Below are positions 22,966-30,427 of a stretch of DNA of 50,025 nucleotides, one piece after another. Below the pieces are notes generated by a model, which saw nothing but the letters and a program-made list of their open reading frames with translations, had not been told where the DNA came from and did no database searches. Position 1 is the stretch's first letter. Every line of letters begins with the position of its first letter. The position numbers and the translations under genes are program-made. The DNA is from a virus. The stretch covers positions 1-50,025 of IMG/VR virus record IMGVR_UViG_3300017739_000018; one strand, given 5' to 3'.

Positions 22966-23161
22966 ATTCATTGGCCTCCACTTTAATGATCTCACCTAGA
23001 TGACAATCGTCACCATCAGTCACGTCAATTACTGCAGAAAAATCATTTTGCTTAATTTGATCGACGGCGTTCTGCAAACTACTTGCTTCCACAGTGTACG
23101 CTCGTTCAATCACAACCTCCCTAGTAACAATAAACTCTCCACAATCTTTTTTAACTCTCAC
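22955..23161 (-). CDS. First gene of early leftward operon
   Basis: A 68-residue protein starting at GTG 23161 (MRVKKDCGEFIVTREVVIER) with a GGGGGGAG site 5 bases upstream. It has the beta-alpha-beta layout VIERAYTVEASSLQNAVDQI followed by AVIDVTDGDDCHLGEIIKVE, common in small phage proteins of unknown role. It is preceded by a leader of about 145 bases from promoter C. Confidence 0.65.
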   Translation of the reverse strand: MRVKKDCGEFIVTREVVIERAYTVEASSLQNAVDQIKQNDFSAVIDVTDGDDCHLGEIIKVEANEYDN

Positions 23162-23306
23162 GGAAACTCCCCCCCGTCTTATGAATGAATCCCGACAGTA
23201 TCGAACTCTTATTGTGTGTTGTATTAGACCTTGGTCGTACGGATAGTTTTATTTACGCAAACAAAGATGTAGCGGGCTGTGGTGTGGGCGTACCCCCGGC
23301 AGGGGT

Positions 23307-23342
23307 TGATCGGACTGTATCATGAATTTTATTGGCCATCAA
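23307..23342 (-). promoter_or_regulatory. Sigma70-like promoter C
   Basis: The minus strand reads TTGATG (23342-23337), 17 bases, TACAGT (23319-23314), with TGA before the -10 (extended -10). The start is near 23307. The initially transcribed bases GATCAACCCCTGCCGGGGG nearly match those of promoter A. The -35 abuts dyad copy 3. It drives the early leftward genes 23161 to 21243. Confidence 0.75.
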
Positions 23343-23343
23343 C

Positions 23344-23399
23344 AAAAAGGAGGTTGACCTTTTTCTTTGCTGTTTTGAAAAAAGGAGGTTGACCTTTTT
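23344..23399 (+). repeat. Dyad motif copies 3 and 4
   Basis: Two copies of AAAAAGGAGGTTGACCTTTT(T) at 23344-23364 and 23379-23399, offset 35 bases. Each has arms AAAAAGG and CCTTTTT and a GGT..ACC centre, so it is a dyad suited to a dimeric protein. They sit between divergent promoters: copy 3 next to the -35 of promoter C, copy 4 containing the -35 of the rightward promoter. An operator pair or origin iterons are the main options. Confidence 0.8.
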
Positions 23400-23417
23400 T
23401 ATGGTTGACTCTAATCT
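23389..23417 (+). promoter_or_regulatory. Rightward replication-operon promoter
   Basis: TTGACC (23389-23394, inside dyad copy 4), 17 bases, TAATCT (23412-23417). The start near 23424 leaves a leader of about 22 bases before the primase ATG at 23446. Binding of a protein to copy 4 would block the -35. Confidence 0.65.
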
Positions 23418-23445
23418 TGCCCCGTACCAATTAGAGGCTATGCCC

Positions 23446-24231
23446 ATGAACATGAAAGAGTACGTCGAGTCTCTTGGCTTACATAACGACGAGTCACGTA
23501 GGATGGACTGCCCGTCATGCGGACATAAGAAGACATTTTCGGTCACCAATCAAGGTGGCACTCTCATGTGGAACTGTTTTTACGCAGATTGCTCTGTAAA
23601 AGGACGCACCAACCTCCGCATTACTCAACACAATTCAGACAATATAGTGGCTATGCTGAGTCAAAATACGCATAAAAAAACATCAGTATGTCCAGAAGTT
23701 CCATTTGAAAAACCAAAGTCTTGGTCTCGTGTGATACCTCCTCGTGGCATGGACTATATTCGTCTTGTCAATACGTCGGGACGGCACGATGACATTTACT
23801 TTGATGTTATACGAGATCGTCTTGTGTACCCAGTGTACGATACTCTGGGCGTACTCAAAGATGGTGTCGGACGTACGATGACGGGTCAAAGACCTAAGTG
23901 GTACAGATACGGTAATTATGATGGTGGTTTCCAAATTGGCACATCAGACATTATAGTTGTCGTTGAAGATGTGCCTTCCGCAATATCGATCAGTGATTGG
24001 GCGTCTGGGTACGCTCTTCTTGGTACAAGTTTACGTGATCGACACATACAAGAGCTATCTACGTATAAAAAAGTGGTGGTTGCTTTAGATAAAGATGCAA
24101 CTGATAAAGCGTTGACAATGATGCGAGCTCTTCATAGTATCGTGCCCACAGGAATGCTTATCTTAGATAAAGACTTGAAGACTCTCGGAGAACAAGAACG
24201 TGAATCAACAATTAGAACAGCAATCGCTTGA
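23446..24231 (+). CDS. DNA primase (zinc ribbon + TOPRIM)
   Basis: A 261-residue primase that would make RNA primers at the fork. The N-terminal zinc ribbon has CPSCGHKKTFSV and WNCFYADC. A TOPRIM domain follows: VVVEDVPSAISISD (acidic Glu motif) and VVVALDKDATDKAL (DxD-like). Start 23446 (MNMKEYVESLGL) is chosen because AGAGG lies 8 bases upstream and earlier starts lie before the predicted transcription start. It overlaps the helicase gene by 32 bases, so primase and helicase are made together, resembling the two halves of T7 gp4 as separate proteins. Confidence 0.85.
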   Translation: MNMKEYVESLGLHNDESRRMDCPSCGHKKTFSVTNQGGTLMWNCFYADCSVKGRTNLRITQHNSDNIVAMLSQNTHKKTSVCPEVPFEKPKSWSRVIPPRGMDYIRLVNTSGRHDDIYFDVIRDRLVYPVYDTLGVLKDGVGRTMTGQRPKWYRYGNYDGGFQIGTSDIIVVVEDVPSAISISDWASGYALLGTSLRDRHIQELSTYKKVVVALDKDATDKALTMMRALHSIVPTGMLILDKDLKTLGEQERESTIRTAIA

Positions 24232-25516
24232 AGCGAAGATCATATCGTTCTGTCTGCGGACGGAATGCTATGACCGTGTCAAAAACATCCTCGATAAAGA
24301 CATGTTTGAAGGAGAGTGGGCTCCTATATGGCAGGCTCTTGTCGAAGCTCATGCAGAATATACTGGAGACTTCACTGGAGCCGAGCTACAAGCTTATTTT
24401 GACTCAAGGCACCCCGCCCTACCTGACAGCACACGTTTGAGATACTGGGAGCATTTTGAGACACTAGCTGACAGTATCGGTAAGAACATTGATTTACAAG
24501 AACGAGTTATACGTGATTTATGGATGCGGCATCGTGCTCGTATTATCTCAGAGTTATCTGTCAACATATTTCTCGGTAAGGAGAATAACTTTGGAGAACT
24601 TAAGCGACTCATTGAATCCACAGCAGAGGATTCGATTGGCGAGAAGACGACGTACACGGAGGTGGACATGGGGCTCGAAGAGCTTCTGGACTCCCTTACG
24701 CTTGATCCCGATTTCCCCTTCGACTGGACGCCACTGTCGGGCCACGTTTCGGGATTGGATCGCGGTCATTTTGGAATCATCTTTGCTCGCCCGGAAACAG
24801 GTAAAACTACGTTTGTATCTTTCCTCGCAAAGAAGTTTCTCGAGCAAGGGTTTACCATTGCGGTGTGGGGAAACGAAGAGCCTGCTGTACGAACTAAACT
24901 ACGTATCATCCAAAGCTATTTTAAAGCTACGCGGAAAGAGCTCAGTGAACGGCGTGGTGAATACGCGGAAGTATGGCGTCGCAAGATCGGTGACCGTTTG
25001 CATGTTCTTGACTGTGTTGGAACGGCCATTCAGGAGATTGACGACTGGTGCAAGATTAACAAGCCGGATATCATATTCATCGATCAACTCGATAAAGTGA
25101 AGATTACAGGTAAATACAACCGTGGCGATGAAAAGCTCAAAGAAATTTATTTGCAAGCTAGAGAGATTGCCAAGAAGAACAAGTGTCTTGTTTGGGGTGT
25201 ATCTCAAGCCTCAGCGGAGGCTGACGGAATGCTTAACGTAGAGTACCAATATCTTGATAACTCTAAAACAGGAAAGGCCGGTGAGGCAGACCTTATTATT
25301 GGACTTGGCCGCACAGGAGACCGCAGTCCACAAAATACGAAACGATCTGTGTGTGTATCTAAAAATAAGCAGAATGGGTGGCATGGCACCATTCCTTGCG
25401 AGATCGACATGTATCGTGCGGTTTATGAGTCGCATAATACGGTTATAGAAGTGCCGGAAGAATATCGAGAGCCTGTGGCTCAACCAACCGAAGAGGACAT
25501 GAATAATGTTGAGTGA
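24200..25516 (+). CDS. DnaB-like replicative helicase
   Basis: A 438-residue ring helicase. Residues 1-150 resemble the DnaB N-terminal domain (EAKIISFCLRTECYDRVKNI, FETLADSIGKNIDLQERVIR). The RecA-like domain has Walker A ARPETGKTT (196-204), Walker B KPDIIFIDQLDK, and a later VWGVSQASAEADG segment typical of motif H3. The GTG start at 24200 has GGAG 9 bases upstream and lies inside the primase gene. It unwinds DNA ahead of the family A polymerase encoded at 28054. Confidence 0.9.
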   Translation: MNQQLEQQSLEAKIISFCLRTECYDRVKNILDKDMFEGEWAPIWQALVEAHAEYTGDFTGAELQAYFDSRHPALPDSTRLRYWEHFETLADSIGKNIDLQERVIRDLWMRHRARIISELSVNIFLGKENNFGELKRLIESTAEDSIGEKTTYTEVDMGLEELLDSLTLDPDFPFDWTPLSGHVSGLDRGHFGIIFARPETGKTTFVSFLAKKFLEQGFTIAVWGNEEPAVRTKLRIIQSYFKATRKELSERRGEYAEVWRRKIGDRLHVLDCVGTAIQEIDDWCKINKPDIIFIDQLDKVKITGKYNRGDEKLKEIYLQAREIAKKNKCLVWGVSQASAEADGMLNVEYQYLDNSKTGKAGEADLIIGLGRTGDRSPQNTKRSVCVSKNKQNGWHGTIPCEIDMYRAVYESHNTVIEVPEEYREPVAQPTEEDMNNVE

Positions 25517-25970
25517 GTACAATGCTAGTTATCACACTCGTAAAACTTACGATTCAATATTAAGTAGATGCGGCCATCAAAATCACATACCGAATCCTTC
25601 TTTTACTGATTACATTGGAAAAGGAATTACCGTTTGTGAACGGTGGATAGAGTCTTATAAAAACTTTGTGGAGGACATGGGGCTTCGTCCATCAAAACGA
25701 ATGACTCTAGACCGTATAGATAATTCAAAGGGGTACTTTAAAGAGAATTGTAGGTGGGCAAGCTGGTTTGTACAGCAGTACAATCGGGTTAAGACACCCA
25801 AGAATTATTACCATGACAAAAGTCACACGCAGAAGTGGGTTGTTTCTTTTCAGGTCGAGGGCAAGACAATTAATGTGGGAAGATTTGAAGATGAAAAAAC
25901 GGCTAAGAAAGTGGCAAAGGGCATACATCGTCTGATTGACCGCTTTATCGAAACGGAGTTAATACGATGA
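25506..25970 (+). CDS. HNH endonuclease with AP2-like tail
   Basis: A 154-residue protein. Residues 1-95 match phage HNH nucleases: YIGKGITVCERWIESYKNFV, MGLRPSKRMTLDRIDNSKGY and FKENCRWASWFVQQYNR. The C-terminus (KWVVSFQVEGKTINVGRFED, EKTAKKVAKG) looks like an AP2 DNA-binding domain. Such genes are usually free-standing homing nucleases. It sits between helicase and exonuclease, overlapping each by a few bases (11 and 4), so it is well fitted into the operon rather than a raw insertion. Confidence 0.85.
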   Translation: MLSEYNASYHTRKTYDSILSRCGHQNHIPNPSFTDYIGKGITVCERWIESYKNFVEDMGLRPSKRMTLDRIDNSKGYFKENCRWASWFVQQYNRVKTPKNYYHDKSHTQKWVVSFQVEGKTINVGRFEDEKTAKKVAKGIHRLIDRFIETELIR

Positions 25971-26521
25971 ACATTTTGACGTTTGACATTGAATGCACAC
26001 ATAGATTCAAGCCTAACGGTAAGCACACACCCTTGCCCTACTTTGGTAATCACCTTGTCAGTATTGGTTACAAGGTTACCAATGACCCGGTAAATTACAT
26101 CTTCTTTCATCATGAGGAGCGTAAGCCAACGCCAAACGGCTTTGAAACATTTCAACATGCACTGGACTTTGCAGATGTAGTTGTTGGGCACAACATCAAG
26201 TTTGACATTAACTGGATACGCGAGTGTGGTTTTAAGTATGAGGGTAATGTGTATGATACGATGGTTGCAGAGTATGTGTTGGCTAGGGCACGTAAATGGC
26301 CCCTTTCACTTGCGGCCCTTGCTAAAAGGTATGAGGTTACTCAGAAGAAAAAAGATCTTACGGAGGATTACCTTAAGAGCGGCAAGACGTTTGCACAGAT
26401 CCCGTGGGAAATAGTGCAAGAGTACGGTATTGCTGACGTAAAGGCTACATGGGAGGTAGCCCAAAAACAGGTAACGGAAAAGTATTACACAACATGGAAA
26501 GAATTGTATGGCAGAATTTAA
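25967..26521 (+). CDS. 3'-5' exonuclease (PolA proofreading type)
   Basis: A 184-residue DnaQ-fold exonuclease. ExoI is LTFDIECTH (D7, E9), ExoII is GHNIKFDINW, and ExoIII is EYGIADVKATWE (Y and D). These bind two metals for editing. In related phages this domain is usually fused to the polymerase; here it is a separate gene about 1.5 kb upstream of the polymerase. The start overlaps the HNH stop by 4 bases (ATGA). It probably proofreads for the polymerase at 28054-29601 in trans. Confidence 0.88.
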   Translation: MNILTFDIECTHRFKPNGKHTPLPYFGNHLVSIGYKVTNDPVNYIFFHHEERKPTPNGFETFQHALDFADVVVGHNIKFDINWIRECGFKYEGNVYDTMVAEYVLARARKWPLSLAALAKRYEVTQKKKDLTEDYLKSGKTFAQIPWEIVQEYGIADVKATWEVAQKQVTEKYYTTWKELYGRI

Positions 26522-26609
26522 CACTTGGTCTAAAGAGAAGATAGATGACGTTAAGGCGTTGAAGGAGATGTTGAATGCAAACGATTTATCAAGAAGTAGT
26601 CGTGACTAA
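26508..26609 (+). CDS. 33-residue small protein
   Basis: MAEFNTWSKEKIDDVKALKE plus 13 residues, ATG 26508 with GGAAAG 6 bases upstream, overlapping the exonuclease end. It is a single charged amphipathic helix. The next gene's AAGGAG site lies inside it, so it may be a translational spacer or a real micro-protein. Evidence is limited to the site and composition. Confidence 0.4.
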   Translation: MAEFNTWSKEKIDDVKALKEMLNANDLSRSSRD

Positions 26610-26829
26610 TGAACTGCCCAGAATCGGGTCAGGCTATCGATTAGTCAAGGTTCAGATCGGAACCAAGTGGGTCCACATCAGTGATCTTGATGGGGAAAAC
26701 CGTACAAAGGTTGGCATGAAAACTTGGTCAGCAATCAAGAAAGGCAATACGATAGAACCGGAGGTCGTTCTGAAGGGCCTGCGCAAAGCTGATAGAGCGT
26801 TGGGTCGAAAAGCGAGGAGAAAATTATAA
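26575..26829 (+). CDS. Hypothetical basic protein, 84 residues
   Basis: Starts MQTIYQEVVVTNELPRIGSG with a strong AAGGAG site 7 bases upstream. Beta-rich first half (YRLVKVQIGTKWVHISDLDG) and a basic helical end (LKGLRKADRALGRKARRKL). The stop and next start overlap (TAATG). It may bind nucleic acid by charge; no family is recognised. Confidence 0.65.
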   Translation: MQTIYQEVVVTNELPRIGSGYRLVKVQIGTKWVHISDLDGENRTKVGMKTWSAIKKGNTIEPEVVLKGLRKADRALGRKARRKL

Positions 26830-27143
26830 TGGCTAAAGCAAAAAGACCTCTTGTTAGTTGGACACAAGAGCAACTCGATGAACTTGTTAAGTTATACCTT
26901 GAGGGTTTAACTTTTGAAAAGATATCTTTACAGCTAGGCATGTCCCATGCTTCAACAAAGGCAAAGATTACATTTCTTCGCCAAAAAGGTGTAGACTTAC
27001 CTTATCGGGACAGACAAAGCATCGCCGAAAAAAGAAGTAAAACAATGAAAAGCGGTAAAAAGAAATCAACAGCATTTGATCGTGAGTATCGGGGATCTGT
27101 ACCATTCGGTCATTGGATAATTACCAAACCGTGGAGGTTGTGA
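26829..27143 (+). CDS. GcrA-like small DNA-binding protein
   Basis: A 104-residue protein. Residues about 10-55, SWTQEQLDELVKLYLEGLTF followed by EKISLQLGMSHASTKAKITF, match the helix-turn-helix of GcrA, the alphaproteobacterial cell-cycle regulator that works with sigma70 on methylated promoters. The basic linker after it is short and the long GcrA tail is missing. It could alter host or phage transcription; this is inferred from similarity of the N-terminal pattern only. Start and stop both overlap neighbouring genes. Confidence 0.6.
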   Translation: MAKAKRPLVSWTQEQLDELVKLYLEGLTFEKISLQLGMSHASTKAKITFLRQKGVDLPYRDRQSIAEKRSKTMKSGKKKSTAFDREYRGSVPFGHWIITKPWRL

Positions 27144-27334
27144 TGTGTGGCGGAATATATGAAGAGGATTTTGAGAATGTCCCAGAGACAGATACAAAAG
27201 TCTCCAAGAAAAAGAGACCCAGTAGTGTGGATTCTGGGAATGGGTGGATGAACGATTTAAAATTTACTACGGCAGAGGATTTTATGAAAGAACAAGATGA
27301 GTACTACTATCCGGGTAGTGACCCACAGGAGTGA
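27143..27334 (+). CDS. Hypothetical acidic protein, 63 residues
   Basis: Starts MCGGIYEEDFENVPETDTKV at ATG 27143, overlapping the previous stop (TGATG), with GGAGG 5 bases upstream. Acidic and probably disordered (DFMKEQDEYYYPGSDPQE). Function not known. Confidence 0.6.
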   Translation: MCGGIYEEDFENVPETDTKVSKKKRPSSVDSGNGWMNDLKFTTAEDFMKEQDEYYYPGSDPQE

Positions 27335-27338
27335 GACG

Positions 27339-27548
27339 ATGAATCAGATACTTTTGGTATTTGTAATTACTGGTTTTCAACCTACCGTATCGGACAGAGT
27401 TTTTGAATCATATGACGAATGCAAACAGTTCGTAAATACACTTGCAAAGCAAAGTGTGGTCAACAGTGACTATGGCTTTCAGTTTTTATCTTCAGACAGG
27501 TTGTTAGTCTCAGGTCAATGTGTCGCAAAAGAGGATTATCAAACATGA
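27339..27548 (+). CDS. Small protein with hydrophobic N-terminus
   Basis: A 69-residue protein. MNQILLVFVITGF is a short membrane or export segment, followed by a soluble domain with two Cys (SYDECKQFVNTLAKQSVVNS, LLVSGQCVAKEDYQT). AGGAG lies 7 bases upstream of the ATG. A periplasmic or membrane-anchored role is likely; nothing more can be said. The next gene starts inside its 3' end. Confidence 0.6.
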   Translation: MNQILLVFVITGFQPTVSDRVFESYDECKQFVNTLAKQSVVNSDYGFQFLSSDRLLVSGQCVAKEDYQT

Positions 27549-27868
27549 AAATATTCAAAGCATTTGAGGAGAACGGATGGGTGGCACTAACCAAGTTTGG
27601 TTACGGTTTACTTGATGGCACAAAAAATGCACTCAAGTTTGCACCTATGGAGTACAAGTATTTACTTACGATTTTGTTAGCCGCTATGTGGTGTATTGCT
27701 TTTGGCATATACACGACTGAGTTACTGTACATCGGGTACAATATTATCGGTCACTATGTGCTGATTACCTGCGTGTTTTTTACTTGGTTTGTATTTACTA
27801 CTGAAAAGAGACGTGCACCAAAGTCACCACCAAACAAAGTAAAATGGGACATAGAAAAGGAGGCGTAG
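27545..27868 (+). CDS. Two-helix membrane protein
   Basis: A 107-residue protein (MKIFKAFEENGWVALTKFGY start) with two probable membrane helices at about 42-60 (YLLTILLAAMWCIAFGIY) and 64-90 (LLYIGYNIIGHYVLITCVFF), and a basic tail. AGAGG lies about 10 bases upstream. It belongs to a run of small membrane or exported proteins between exonuclease and polymerase. Possible superinfection or host-membrane effects are a guess. Confidence 0.6.
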   Translation: MKIFKAFEENGWVALTKFGYGLLDGTKNALKFAPMEYKYLLTILLAAMWCIAFGIYTTELLYIGYNIIGHYVLITCVFFTWFVFTTEKRRAPKSPPNKVKWDIEKEA

Positions 27869-27871
27869 GAG

Positions 27872-28015
27872 ATGATTAAAGTGTATGCTTTCATTTTGTT
27901 TGTATTTAGTGCTACAGCAGGTGTTGGACACTTCATGTCAAACGAAAGCAGAAGTATTGGATTTACCAATATTTGCGGAGAACATAAATATTTTTGTATA
28001 AGGGAAAAACAATAA
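27872..28015 (+). CDS. 47-residue exported or membrane peptide
   Basis: MIKVYAFILFVFSATAGVGH is a clear signal-like or anchor segment; the rest (FTNICGEHKYFCIREKQ) has two Cys that may pair after export. A GGCGTAGGAG site sits directly before the ATG, with GGAG only a short distance from the start. Unknown function. Confidence 0.5.
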   Translation: MIKVYAFILFVFSATAGVGHFMSNESRSIGFTNICGEHKYFCIREKQ

Positions 28016-28053
28016 ACAAAAAGCCCTTAGTATATTAAAGGAGATTAAAGCCT

Positions 28054-29601
28054 ATGGCATCGAAATTATTAAACACCCTACGTCTTTCTTTGGAGATGAC
28101 GGATGTCCTTGCGAACCTCGAGAGGACAGGCATCAAGGTTGACCCAGTTGCTCTTGACGAGATTGAAAAAGAGTATCGAAATGAGATGAACGCGCTAGAA
28201 GTCAGACTACAGCGTATGGCTGAAGAAGCGATGGGAGACACACCGATCAACCTTAATAGTGCGGATGACCGCTCAATGCTGTTTTACTCACGTAAGGTGC
28301 TAGATAAAAAGCGATGGTCCTCCATCTTTAACTTGGGATCAGAGTTACGCGGTGCTACCCGCAAACCTAAGCAACGTACGAAAATGACAAAAAAATTATT
28401 CGGCTTGTACGTAAAAGACGAAACAGAAGTCTTGCACAAAACTATCGCATCGAAGTGCACTGCCTGTATGGGACAGGGACGTAAAAAAGTTATCAAGAAA
28501 GATGGTACGCAAGGTAAAGCTGTGCGTGTATGTAAATCCTGTGGCGGGGATGGAATAATATATGCGAAGACTAAACAGATTGCGGGCTTTAAAATTATCC
28601 CGAGGGATGCGTGGGACACGGCGGCCGCAGGATTCAAGACAGACCACGAAACTCTTAGGGATCGTATGGATGAGCTTTCTGGTGACGCCCGAGAGTTTGC
28701 AGAGTCATATTCCCGCTACAATGCACTTAGAACGTACCTCTCTACTTTCGTCGAAGGACTCAAGAACAATCGAGACAGAGATGACATCGTACACCCCGAT
28801 TTTATGCAGTGTGTCACAGCTACCGGACGACTCAGTTCTCGTAACCCCAATTTCCAAAATATGCCCCGTGGTTCTACATTCGCTATTCGGAGAGCAATGG
28901 TCTCTCGTTTTGACGGAGGACAAATCCTCGAAGCTGACTACGGACAGCTCGAATTCAGAGTCGCAGGATTTCTAGCTAATGACCCTCAAGCATATCACGA
29001 TGTGGAGAACAAGACTGATGTACACACAGTTACTGCTGAGATTATTGGGTGTTCCCGCCAAGATGCTAAAGCACACACCTTTAAACCTCTTTACGGGGGC
29101 ACCACAGGTACTGCTGACCAACAGCGATACTACCGGACTTTTAAAGAGAAGTATGCTGGCGTAACGGCGTGGCACGACAAGTTGCAAAAGGATGCGGTGG
29201 AAAAGGGCTTCATCACTTTACCTTCAGGCAGACAGTATGCATTCCCCGGTACGACGTGGACAGAGTGGGGTACAGCGACTAACAGGACAGCTATCTGTAA
29301 CTACCCTGTGCAGGGCTTTGCAACCGCCGATCTCTTGCCGGTCGCTCTAGTAAAGTTGCGTAAGTCCATGAGAAGTACAAGATTTTTAAAGAGTGTGATC
29401 TGTAATACCGTGCACGATAGTATAGTGCTTGACATTTTTCCGGGTGAAGAGGATACTTGTATTAATCTTGTGGTGGAGGCAATGATGTCATTACCCGAAG
29501 AGTGTCGGCGGAGATATGGTGTAGAGTATGATATGCCAATATCAGTCGAGTGTAAGATGGGGTCCAACTGGCTGGATACCCAAGTTGTTTACGCAAACTA
29601 A
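28054..29601 (+). CDS. Family A DNA polymerase with half DnaJ zinc finger
   Basis: A 515-residue polymerase lacking its own exonuclease domain. TATGRLSSRNPNFQNMP is at about 255-271, motif A EADYGQLEFR (D295), motif B RQDAKAHTFKPLYGG (K339, F343, Y347) and motif C VHDSIVLD. F343 corresponds to E. coli F762. Residues 135-167 hold CTACMGQG and CKSCGGDG, a half DnaJ-type zinc finger inserted before the polymerase core, a feature I recall for HMO-2011-type phage polymerases. AAGGAG lies 10 bases upstream. It acts with the primase, helicase and separate exonuclease. Confidence 0.93.
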   Translation: MASKLLNTLRLSLEMTDVLANLERTGIKVDPVALDEIEKEYRNEMNALEVRLQRMAEEAMGDTPINLNSADDRSMLFYSRKVLDKKRWSSIFNLGSELRGATRKPKQRTKMTKKLFGLYVKDETEVLHKTIASKCTACMGQGRKKVIKKDGTQGKAVRVCKSCGGDGIIYAKTKQIAGFKIIPRDAWDTAAAGFKTDHETLRDRMDELSGDAREFAESYSRYNALRTYLSTFVEGLKNNRDRDDIVHPDFMQCVTATGRLSSRNPNFQNMPRGSTFAIRRAMVSRFDGGQILEADYGQLEFRVAGFLANDPQAYHDVENKTDVHTVTAEIIGCSRQDAKAHTFKPLYGGTTGTADQQRYYRTFKEKYAGVTAWHDKLQKDAVEKGFITLPSGRQYAFPGTTWTEWGTATNRTAICNYPVQGFATADLLPVALVKLRKSMRSTRFLKSVICNTVHDSIVLDIFPGEEDTCINLVVEAMMSLPEECRRRYGVEYDMPISVECKMGSNWLDTQVVYAN

Positions 29602-29611
29602 GGAGAGCGTT

Positions 29612-30427
29612 ATGGGCGAAGTGAGCGTTATAGGCATGTCTCTTTCTGAGGCAATTAAAACTGGAGATCAGGAGCTTATCCTAAAAGCATCTGGACAAAC
29701 TGAGGCGGATCAGCCAAAGGCTGGTTTGGCACGTCTTAACATTAATTATGATACGGACACGGACGACGGTCATACATTAAAGAAGGGCACATGGAAAGTG
29801 TACTACGATGGCGAATTTGTATACGCGGATAGTGTACATTTTCATCCTTACCTTCGTACTTACGAGTGGTCTGTGTGGGATAACGACGAGAGTAAATTCT
29901 CAAGTCGGTCAGTTCAAGCTGAATCGCTTGATTATCAATTCCCCGACACCACAGGAGGAAACAAGTGTGGCCGCTTAACTAAGTCGGACGAAGAGGCGTT
30001 GGGTGAGGATCATCCGAAAACACTGGCATCGCGTTTAGCGACATGCAATCAGGTTTTCTATGGCATGATCAGCATGAAAGGTAAGAATGCTGGAGGAAAA
30101 ACTATCGAAGTCAAAGACTTCCCAGTCGTTTCTTACTTCAAGCGTTCTGGCTTCCGTCCCGCACGTGAGGCAGTTCAGAAGTTGGGCAAGACACCACTAC
30201 ACACGGTGACTTTTAATTTGACGACTCAGCGTCAAAAGATGGGTAGTGTTGTGTACTTTACTCCTGTGTTTACGCAAGATAAAAGTGCGAATGTTGACAT
30301 TGATACCCTTGTAATGTTTGAGGATACAGTCAAAGCATCTAACACAATGATTATGGAACAGCATAAGGAGGCTTTTAAAGCCAAAGCTAGTGAACAAGAA
30401 GTTGACTTAGCGGCGGACTTTGCCTAA
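29612..30427 (+). CDS. Putative single-stranded DNA-binding protein
   Basis: A 271-residue protein right after the polymerase (10-base gap, strong AAGGAG site). It starts MGEVSVIGMSLSEAIKTGDQ and is beta-rich (KGTWKVYYDGEFVYADSVHF, KDFPVVSYFKRSGFRPAREA, LHTVTFNLTTQRQKMGSVVY), ending in an acidic stretch (EQEVDLAADFA). Position and the acidic end fit a phage SSB that interacts with replication partners. This is not certain because no standard OB signature is clear. The stop overlaps the next ATG by one base. Confidence 0.55.
   Translation: MGEVSVIGMSLSEAIKTGDQELILKASGQTEADQPKAGLARLNINYDTDTDDGHTLKKGTWKVYYDGEFVYADSVHFHPYLRTYEWSVWDNDESKFSSRSVQAESLDYQFPDTTGGNKCGRLTKSDEEALGEDHPKTLASRLATCNQVFYGMISMKGKNAGGKTIEVKDFPVVSYFKRSGFRPAREAVQKLGKTPLHTVTFNLTTQRQKMGSVVYFTPVFTQDKSANVDIDTLVMFEDTVKASNTMIMEQHKEAFKAKASEQEVDLAADFA

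Noticed and set aside
23332-23445. Earlier starts for the primase gene
   Set aside because: They lie over the dyad repeats or upstream of the predicted transcription start; AGAGG at 23433-23437 fits ATG 23446.
23446-24231. Primase as a T7-like fused primase-helicase
   Set aside because: The helicase is a separate gene in another frame with its own GTG start and site; there is no sign of a frameshifted fusion.
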